Shown here: one piece after another, positions 14,151-19,730 of the stretch | Position numbering within the stretch: the first letter of the stretch is position 1 | Layout of the letters: every line of letters begins with the position of its first letter | Assembly: GCA_937928455.1 (NCBI GenBank) | Contig: CALFUG010000114.1 | Coordinates: forward strand, 1 to 19,730 | Length of the DNA stretch: 19,730 bases | Source: an uncultured Clostridia bacterium | GTDB taxonomy: Bacteria; Bacillota; Clostridia; Peptostreptococcales; Anaerovoracaceae | Direction: 5' to 3' | The notes under the pieces: generated by a model | What the model was told of the DNA's origin: nothing | What the model saw: the letters and a program-made list of their open reading frames with translations, nothing else | The model's database searches: none | Program-made: the position numbers and the translations under genes

Positions 14151-15869
14151 ATGGTGGATTACAAAGAAAAAATAGGGGAATTGCTGGCGTCCTTTATGGA
14201 AATACCTCGGCAGGAATTGAGCGGGATGATTGAAGTCCCTGTGGAGGAAAAAATGGGAGACTATGCTTTACCGTGTTTTCGGTTGGCGAAAGCGATGAAA
14301 AAAGCGCCTCCCGTTATTGCTTCTGAAATGGCGGAGAGATTGGAGGATCATCCTGCCTTCGAGAAGGTAGAAGCAGTGGGTGCTTATTTGAACTTTTTCA
14401 TGAAAAAGGACTTATACAGCAGGGAAGTCATACAGACAATTTTGGACGAGAAAGAGAAGTACGGAAGATCGGAGCAGGGAAAAGGAAAGAAAGTAGTGGT
14501 GGAGTTTTCTTCTCCCAATATCGCCAAGCCATTCCATATCGGTCATATCCGGAGTACCGTGATTGGGAACTCCATATATAAAATATATGATTATTTGGGG
14601 TATGAAACCATCCGAATTAACCATTTGGGAGATTATGGAACCCAGTTTGGGAAAATGATAGTAGCGTATCGGCATTGGGGGAAAAGAGAAGATGTGGTGA
14701 AAGCGCCCATCGATACATTGCTTTCCTATTACGTGAAATTTCACGAGGAGGCCGAGAGTCACCCGGAGTTGGAGGAAGAGGCGAGAAAGGCTTTTTTCAA
14801 TCTTGAAAAAGGAAATCCGGAGGAACAGGAACTATGGCAATGGTTCCGTGATGAAAGTCTCAAAGAGTTTAACCGGGTATATACCATGCTGGGTATCGAA
14901 TTTGATTCTTTGGCAGGGGAAAGCTTCTATTCCGACAAAATGGATCGGGTGGTAAAGGAACTGGACGAAAAAGGGTTGTTACTGCCCTCGGAAGGGGCCA
15001 AGATTGTAGATCTCGAGGAGTATAAGTTGCCCCCGGCATTGATTACCAAGAGAGATGGCTCTACCTTATACATTACCCGGGATATTGCGGCGGCCATTTA
15101 TCGAAAAGAGACCTACGATTTCTATAAAAACCTATATATTGTAGGGAATCAACAGATACTTCATTTTCAACAATGGATGAAGATTGTGGAGTTGATGGGT
15201 TATTCCTGGGCCAATGACTGTGTGCATATTCCTTTTGGGCTGGTAAGTTTGGAGGATGGAGACAATCTTTCCACCCGAAAAGGCAAGGTGGTGTTTTTGG
15301 AAGACGTTTTGCGGCGCGCAGTTGAAAAAACCAGAGAAATCATTTTGGAAAAGAATGTGAATACAGACAATGTGGAAGAAACGGCCGCCCAAGTTGGAAT
15401 TGGCGCCATTGTATTCAATGAGTTGTCCAACTCCAGAGGGAAAGACTACGTGTTCTCCTGGGATAAGGTATTGGCCTTTGAAGGAGAAACCGGACCCTAT
15501 GTTCAATATACACATGCCCGGGCTTGCAGCATTTTGAGAAATGCGGGTGAGGAAACGTTGGATCTGGCGAAGTCAATGGATGGTTTGGATCCCGGCTACT
15601 TAACCGGGGACTGCGGGTATCGGCTAGTGAAGCTACTTTACTCCTTCCCGGACCGGGTGGTGGATGCCGGTGCTCGTTATGAACCCAGTGTGATTGCCAG
15701 GTATGTGGTGGATGTGGCTCAGGTCTTTAACCGTTTTTACCATGAGGAGCATATTTTGGTTCCGAACCCTCTGGAAAGGGCCTCTAAAGTGGCCCTGGTG
15801 GTAGCCGCCAAGCAAGTTCTGGCAAATGGGCTTAACCTCCTTGGGGTTCATGCTCCGGAAAAAATGTAG
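14151..15869 (+). CDS. argS: ArgS, arginyl-tRNA synthetase
   Basis: Class I synthetase that charges tRNA-Arg. The 572 residues contain an N-terminal Arg-tRNA additional domain (about 1-90, ending AVGAYLNFF). The Rossmann core carries the HIGH motif at 129-132 within SPNIAKPFHIGHIRSTVIGN. NHLGDYGTQFG follows, then the KMSK-equivalent loop NLSTRKG at 372-378 (LSTRKG form, as often in ArgS). The C-terminal DALR anticodon-binding domain covers about 460-572, with GPYVQYTHARACSI at its start. GGAGGAG at 14133-14139 lies 11 nt before the ATG. This is a complete, ordinary enzyme. The stop is shared with the AGGAGG ribosome binding site of the next gene, so argS may be co-transcribed with the radical SAM cassette. 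Confidence 0.96.
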   Translation: MVDYKEKIGELLASFMEIPRQELSGMIEVPVEEKMGDYALPCFRLAKAMKKAPPVIASEMAERLEDHPAFEKVEAVGAYLNFFMKKDLYSREVIQTILDEKEKYGRSEQGKGKKVVVEFSSPNIAKPFHIGHIRSTVIGNSIYKIYDYLGYETIRINHLGDYGTQFGKMIVAYRHWGKREDVVKAPIDTLLSYYVKFHEEAESHPELEEEARKAFFNLEKGNPEEQELWQWFRDESLKEFNRVYTMLGIEFDSLAGESFYSDKMDRVVKELDEKGLLLPSEGAKIVDLEEYKLPPALITKRDGSTLYITRDIAAAIYRKETYDFYKNLYIVGNQQILHFQQWMKIVELMGYSWANDCVHIPFGLVSLEDGDNLSTRKGKVVFLEDVLRRAVEKTREIILEKNVNTDNVEETAAQVGIGAIVFNELSNSRGKDYVFSWDKVLAFEGETGPYVQYTHARACSILRNAGEETLDLAKSMDGLDPGYLTGDCGYRLVKLLYSFPDRVVDAGARYEPSVIARYVVDVAQVFNRFYHEEHILVPNPLERASKVALVVAAKQVLANGLNLLGVHAPEKM

Positions 15870-15873
15870 GAGG
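15868..15873 (+). promoter_or_regulatory. Ribosome binding site fixing the radical SAM start
   Basis: AGGAGG overlaps the argS stop codon and lies 6 nt before ATG 15880. The frame is open 18 codons further upstream, into argS, but this site makes 15880 the likely start. Confidence 0.85.
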
Positions 15874-15879
15874 ACTCCA

Positions 15880-16752
15880 ATGAGATATGAAGGAAGCATA
15901 TATCGTCCACCCAGCGAAGCCTATAGCCTTATTTTGCAAGTTACCATCGGATGTGCTCATAATAAATGTACCTTTTGCAGTATGTTTAAGGACAAAAGCT
16001 TTCGTGTGCGTTCCATGGAAGAAATTGTTGAGGATTTAGAATCTGCCAGGAATTATTACAAGAGAATTGAAAAAATATTTTTGGCAGATGGAGATGCACT
16101 TTGCCTTTCTGTGGAAAAACTGTCTTATATTTTAGGCAAAATCCGCCAACTGTTTCCGGAGTGTGAAAGAGTTAGCCTATACGGTTCTCCCCAGGATGTG
16201 TTGCATAAATCGGAGGAAAATCTAGCGCAATTACATAGGGAAGGCTTGGATATGGTATATATCGGTGCGGAATCCGGCAGCGATGAAGTATTACAGGATA
16301 TTGTGAAAGGCGCCACCCGACAGGAGATTATTTCCGCAGTTCGACGATTAGAAGACAGTGGCATACAGGCTTCCGTCACTTTCATTTCCGGGCTTGCCGG
16401 AAAAGAGGGATGGATGGAGCATGGGAAAGAATCCGGTACCATGATTAGTGAGATGGAGCCCTCCTATGTAGGTCTATTAACGCTTATGCTGGAGCCTTCC
16501 GCGCCTCTTACCGAAGAAGTACGCTCCGGTAGATTTCAGTTGCTGACGCCGGAAGAGGTGCTGGCAGAGACCTTGGTGATGCTGGAGAATATCAATGTAA
16601 AAAAGAAATGTGTTTTCCGCAGCAATCATGCCAGTAACTATATTTCCCTGAGAGGTGACCTGCCAAGAGACAAGGAACGTATGATGGGAGAATTAAGGAA
16701 GGCCATGGAGAACACGGGAATGTTAAAAGATGAAAGGTTTCGGATGCTGTAA
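15880..16752 (+). CDS. Radical SAM protein with CX4CX2C cluster motif
   Basis: Predicted 290-residue radical SAM enzyme, cytoplasmic, substrate unknown. The N-terminus YRPPSEAYSLILQVTIGC leads to the cluster site C25-AHNK-C30-TF-C33, i.e. CX4CX2C instead of the canonical CX3CX2C; the bases (TGT GCT CAT AAT AAA TGT ACC TTT TGC) are unambiguous. The rest follows an Elp3/HemN-like partial TIM barrel: FLADGDAL near 66-73, LYGSPQDVL, then VYIGAESGSDEVL, which resembles the SAM-binding GxESG strand, and FISGLAGKEGW. The C-terminal FRSNHASNYISLRGDLPRDK segment looks family-specific. There is no B12 domain, no SPASM-type cysteine cluster and no membrane segment. The TAA stop overlaps the next ATG by one base (TAATG), so it is probably co-translated with the second radical SAM gene. 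No gene name or reaction is assigned. Confidence 0.88.
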   Translation: MRYEGSIYRPPSEAYSLILQVTIGCAHNKCTFCSMFKDKSFRVRSMEEIVEDLESARNYYKRIEKIFLADGDALCLSVEKLSYILGKIRQLFPECERVSLYGSPQDVLHKSEENLAQLHREGLDMVYIGAESGSDEVLQDIVKGATRQEIISAVRRLEDSGIQASVTFISGLAGKEGWMEHGKESGTMISEMEPSYVGLLTLMLEPSAPLTEEVRSGRFQLLTPEEVLAETLVMLENINVKKKCVFRSNHASNYISLRGDLPRDKERMMGELRKAMENTGMLKDERFRML

Positions 16753-18278
16753 TGGAGAAAGTACTTTTAACTACGTTAAATTCAAAATACATTCATTCTT
16801 CGTTGGCTTTGCGATGTCTGTATAGTGCGGCCCGGGAGAATGTGGAGAATCCGGAATGGCGTTGTGATATCAAAGAGTTTACCATCAACCAAGACGACGA
16901 TTATATTCTCTCGGAAATTCTTTATGGAGATTATCAAGCTGTTTGCTTCTCTGTGAATATCTGGAATGTGGAAAGGACGCAAGGAATTATTTCCGTGCTG
17001 AAACAGGCAGATCCGGAAATGCGAATTTTAGTGGGGGGACCGGAAGTTACCAGCGATCCCCTGGATTTTTTGAGAAACAATCCCGGAGTGGATTTTGCGG
17101 CGGATGGCGAGGGTGAATATATTTTTACCGCACTTTGTGATTTGGGATTTCAAGGAGCCGGGTACCATCAAATCCCCGGCTTAATTTATCGGGAGCGAAA
17201 GGATAAGAAAATTTATGTCAACCAGCCGCAGCCACCCATAAAAATAGATTCCTTGCCCTTTCCGTATAAGCATCTACCGCCCGAGACAGAAAAATTGGTG
17301 TATTATGAAAGCAGCCGAGGATGTCCTTACCGATGTTCCTATTGTCTCTCCTCCATTGAAAAAGGGGTGCGAAGTCTCCCGGAAGATCGAGTAAAAGAGG
17401 AGATGGATTACTTCCTTCGGATGAGGGTTTCGCAAGTCAAATTGGTAGACCGTACCTTCAATTGGGATCGAGAACGGTGCTATCGGCTGATACAACACGT
17501 AATCGATAACGACAATCTGATCACAGGATGGCACTTTGAAGTGGGGGGCCATCTGTTGGACTCCAGCTTGTTGGGGCTTCTAAAGAAAGCAAGACCCGGA
17601 CAAATACAATTTGAAGTGGGGATTCAAAGTACTCATTCAAAGACCTTGGAAGCAGTGGGCCGAAGTGCAGATATAGAAAGTGTATTGGAAAATACAACAC
17701 AGTTGATTCAGCTGGGGAATTGTCATGTACACGTGGATTTAATTGCAGGACTCCCCTATGAGGATTACGATACTTTTCGTACTTCTTTTAACGATGTCTA
17801 TGCACTGAAGGCGCACCACTTTCAGCTTGGCTTCCTGAAACTATTAAAAGGGACATCTCTTCGGAGGGAAGCCACAGAGCATGACATGGTGTATCAGGAG
17901 AAAGCGCCATATCAGATTATTCGAAATCGATATTTGTCTGTGAAAGATCTACTGCGATTGAAACAGATAGAGCAAGTGTTGAATTTGTACTATAATCGTG
18001 GGGGGTTTTCTCAAACGTTAGACTATATGATTCAACAGGTAGGGAATTCCTTTGATTTTTTCGAAGAATTTGCCCTGTTCTATCATTTGAAAGGATACCA
18101 GGGAGTATCTCACAAGAAAGAAGACCTGTATCGAATTCTTAAGAAATACTCTTCCTGGAAAAACAGAACCTTGCCGGGAACGGAGGAAAGAGCTACCGAA
18201 TTATTGACTATGGATATGCAAGACACTCTGAACGAAGATGCAATCAAAAAATTTAATCGAAAAGGATGGAATATCTGA
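16752..18278 (+). CDS. B12-binding domain radical SAM protein (DUF4080-like C-terminus)
   Basis: Predicted 508-residue cobalamin-binding-fold radical SAM enzyme of unknown substrate. The N-terminal region (about 1-140) is a Rossmann-like B12-binding domain: strand and helix LLTTLNSKYIHSSLALRCL, YQAVCFSVNIWN near 61-72, ILVGGPEVT at 92-100 and DGEGEYIF at 118-125. A canonical DxHxxG cobalamin-ligand motif is not obvious; H15 is the early conserved-looking histidine. The radical SAM domain begins ESSRGCPYRCSYC, with C191, C195 and C198 (CX3CX2C), then EVGGHLL, FEVGIQST and VDLIAGLPYEDY. The C-terminus (about 370-508) is alpha-helical and resembles DUF4080 by overall pattern. It overlaps the genes on both sides (TAATG upstream, TGATG downstream). 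Anaerobic tailoring or methyl-transfer chemistry is conceivable but unproven. Confidence 0.88.
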   Translation: MEKVLLTTLNSKYIHSSLALRCLYSAARENVENPEWRCDIKEFTINQDDDYILSEILYGDYQAVCFSVNIWNVERTQGIISVLKQADPEMRILVGGPEVTSDPLDFLRNNPGVDFAADGEGEYIFTALCDLGFQGAGYHQIPGLIYRERKDKKIYVNQPQPPIKIDSLPFPYKHLPPETEKLVYYESSRGCPYRCSYCLSSIEKGVRSLPEDRVKEEMDYFLRMRVSQVKLVDRTFNWDRERCYRLIQHVIDNDNLITGWHFEVGGHLLDSSLLGLLKKARPGQIQFEVGIQSTHSKTLEAVGRSADIESVLENTTQLIQLGNCHVHVDLIAGLPYEDYDTFRTSFNDVYALKAHHFQLGFLKLLKGTSLRREATEHDMVYQEKAPYQIIRNRYLSVKDLLRLKQIEQVLNLYYNRGGFSQTLDYMIQQVGNSFDFFEEFALFYHLKGYQGVSHKKEDLYRILKKYSSWKNRTLPGTEERATELLTMDMQDTLNEDAIKKFNRKGWNI

Positions 18279-19555
18279 TGAGTAATAGTAAGTTTAAAAA
18301 ACCAAACATCACCGGAGAGAACAAAATTCAAAAAGTGGCAGAAGACCCCCGTAAAAAAGAATTGGCCACCCCGGATCAGATTCGAAAGAACAGTTGGTCG
18401 GTGCGAACCGGTGTTAAGAGAAAAGTACTGCGTCCCAAGGAAGAATATGATATACAATACCGGGAAGACCGAGTGGGGCGATATTTCAAAAAGTATCTGA
18501 GTAAGTTTGTTTTTGCGGAGTTTTCCGACGAGTACTTAAAAAAAGGAAACATGCAAGAGCTGATGAAAGGAGTCCCCATTCCACTAAGGAAGGAAGATTT
18601 GTCTGATTTTGCAGGAGGAAGCGGTTTAAAGCCCACACATTTGGCAGAAAACATGGCTTGGATTATGGGGATAGACCCTCATTTTCAGTACACTCCACAT
18701 TATGTTGAATTTCTTAAAAAAATATTCAATTATAAAATTGGGGAGGGGATGCTGAAGAACGGTCGGGATGCTGCGGAAAAGGGAGAATATGATGATGCCT
18801 GCATTCATTTTCGTGCGGCTCTTTGCATGAACCCCGAGTATTTGCATGGAATGTATAGTTATGCTCGTTGCTGTAGAGAAATGTATCTAAACTCCAACAA
18901 TGAAGAATACATCGGTCGATTCAAGGCGGAGTCTTTGGAATATTTCGAACTGACCACGGAAGCTCATCCAAGGCATGCCCAAAGTTACTACTATTTGGGA
19001 TATGCCTATTTAAATATTGGCTTGTACACAAAAGCGCAACTGGCATGGAAGCAATTCCTTAACTTCACAAGAAACTTTAGGGATCGCCAGGAGATTTCCA
19101 AAAGGTTAAAACAATTGGAAGACCCGGTGCGCATTGAACAGGCTATCAATTGGATTAGTACCGGCAGATATGACCAAGGAATCCCTGTGTTGGAGGGCTA
19201 TCGAAAGGGTGAGTTTGAGAAGTGGTGGCCCCTGCACTATTACTTAGGAGTGGCTTATGCCAGAACCGGGCAAAGGAAGGATGCCATTCCGGCATTCAAG
19301 CGGACACTGGAGAAGAATGGCAGTCACATAGAAAGTATGAGGGAGTTGGCGGAAATATATAAAGAGACGGGTGACAGAGAAGAAGAGCAGAAATATCGCA
19401 AGAAAATAGCACTGGTGGAAGAAAGCGTGGCGGCAAAAGAAGAGTATCTGGAGAAGAAGAGAAACCAACCAGAAACTCCCACAGAAAGTTATATGAAAAC
19501 AGCTTCAAAGGAACCGAAAGAAAAGAAAAAAACCGGAATTAAGAGGCTGAAGTAG
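18278..19555 (+). CDS. Tetratricopeptide-repeat protein coupled to the radical SAM pair
   Basis: A 425-residue soluble protein with no signal peptide or membrane segment. Residues 1-150 are a basic, non-repeat region (FKKPN, KKELATPDQIRKNSW, VGRYFKKYLSKFVFAEF). Helical TPR-like repeats follow: KGEYDDACIHFRAALCMNP at 168-186, AQSYYYLGYAYLNIGLYTKAQLAW at 234-257, STGRYDQGIPVLEGY at 294-308, and PLHYYLGVAYARTGQRKDAIPAFKRTLE at 318-345. A charged, lysine-rich tail ends KKKTGIKRLK. TPRs mediate protein contacts; a role as partner or scaffold for the radical SAM enzymes is inference from the gene coupling. The start was set at ATG 18278, which overlaps the upstream TGA, with AAAAGG at 18260-18265. 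An in-frame ATG at 18266 is closer to that site than a ribosome normally allows. No terminator follows before the tRNA promoter. Confidence 0.8.
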   Translation: MSNSKFKKPNITGENKIQKVAEDPRKKELATPDQIRKNSWSVRTGVKRKVLRPKEEYDIQYREDRVGRYFKKYLSKFVFAEFSDEYLKKGNMQELMKGVPIPLRKEDLSDFAGGSGLKPTHLAENMAWIMGIDPHFQYTPHYVEFLKKIFNYKIGEGMLKNGRDAAEKGEYDDACIHFRAALCMNPEYLHGMYSYARCCREMYLNSNNEEYIGRFKAESLEYFELTTEAHPRHAQSYYYLGYAYLNIGLYTKAQLAWKQFLNFTRNFRDRQEISKRLKQLEDPVRIEQAINWISTGRYDQGIPVLEGYRKGEFEKWWPLHYYLGVAYARTGQRKDAIPAFKRTLEKNGSHIESMRELAEIYKETGDREEEQKYRKKIALVEESVAAKEEYLEKKRNQPETPTESYMKTASKEPKEKKKTGIKRLK

Positions 19556-19592
19556 GTTATGGGTGAAAAAAGAAAATATACGATTTTTGGTG

Positions 19593-19622
19593 TTGACATA
19601 CCCATCGGAGATAAGGTATACT
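19593..19622 (+). promoter_or_regulatory. Sigma-A-type promoter of tRNA-Asn
   Basis: A perfect -35 TTGACA at 19593-19598 and a near-perfect -10 TATACT at 19617-19622 are separated by 18 bp. The predicted transcription start near 19629 would leave a 5' leader of about 25 nt for RNase P to remove. Confidence 0.85.
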
Positions 19623-19653
19623 TTTTATTGTCGCTAGAGATAGGGACTGGTAT

Positions 19654-19728
<75 letters not shown>

Positions 19729-19730
19729 AT

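Noticed and set aside
15826..15879. 18-codon upstream extension of the first radical SAM gene
   Set aside because: Lies within argS; the AGGAGG at 15868-15873 points to ATG 15880.
18266..18277. Earlier in-frame ATG for the TPR gene
   Set aside because: AAAAGG directly abuts this ATG, leaving no spacing; the TGATG overlap at 18276-18280 is the more natural start, though the difference is only four residues.
15880..19555. RiPP biosynthesis cluster
   Set aside because: No precursor-peptide-sized gene, no SPASM-type auxiliary cysteines seen, and no peptidase or transporter nearby.

Overview
The window reads as a stretch of chromosome from an anaerobic, moderate-GC Firmicute, most likely a member of the Clostridia (order-level placement is inference). 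Evidence for this: the dcw cell-wall/division gene order, a DivIB-type FtsQ with a very basic N-terminus, the Firmicutes linkage of a TrmH-family methyltransferase with pheS-pheT-zapA-mutS2, strong AGGAGG ribosome binding sites, and two radical SAM enzymes. Every convincing gene is on the + strand, coding density is very high, and many genes touch or overlap. No transposase, integrase, phage gene, CRISPR array or riboswitch was seen.

Region 1 (1-5579) is the core of a dcw cluster: the 3' end of murF, then mraY, murD, ftsW (or spoVE), murG and divIB/ftsQ. Together they make UDP-MurNAc-pentapeptide, lipid I and lipid II, polymerise glycan at the septum and scaffold the divisome. murA, murB, murC and ftsA, which often sit between murG and ftsZ, are absent here; murG overlaps divIB by 4 nt.

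Region 2 (5580-6892) is ftsZ with its own signals: an extended -10 promoter lying inside an inverted repeat, a strong ribosome binding site, and a clear intrinsic terminator after the stop codon that closes the division block.

Region 3 (6925-15869) is a second compact unit: a TTG-started TrmH/SpoU-family rRNA methyltransferase (ysgA-like), pheS, pheT, a long zapA, mutS2 and argS. It mixes translation functions with an FtsZ-ring regulator and a MutS2 ATPase whose Smr domain has lost its usual LDLR motif.

Region 4 (15880-19555) is a tightly coupled three-gene cassette: a radical SAM protein with an unusual CX4CX2C cluster motif, a B12-binding radical SAM protein (DUF4080-like C-terminus), and a TPR protein. 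The stop/start overlaps (TAATG, TGATG) suggest co-translation. No substrate is known to me; this is the part of the window most likely to hold an uncharacterised pathway.

Region 5 (19556-19730) holds a good sigma-A-type promoter driving a tRNA-Asn(GTT) gene with encoded CCA; the window ends just after it, so further tRNAs may follow.
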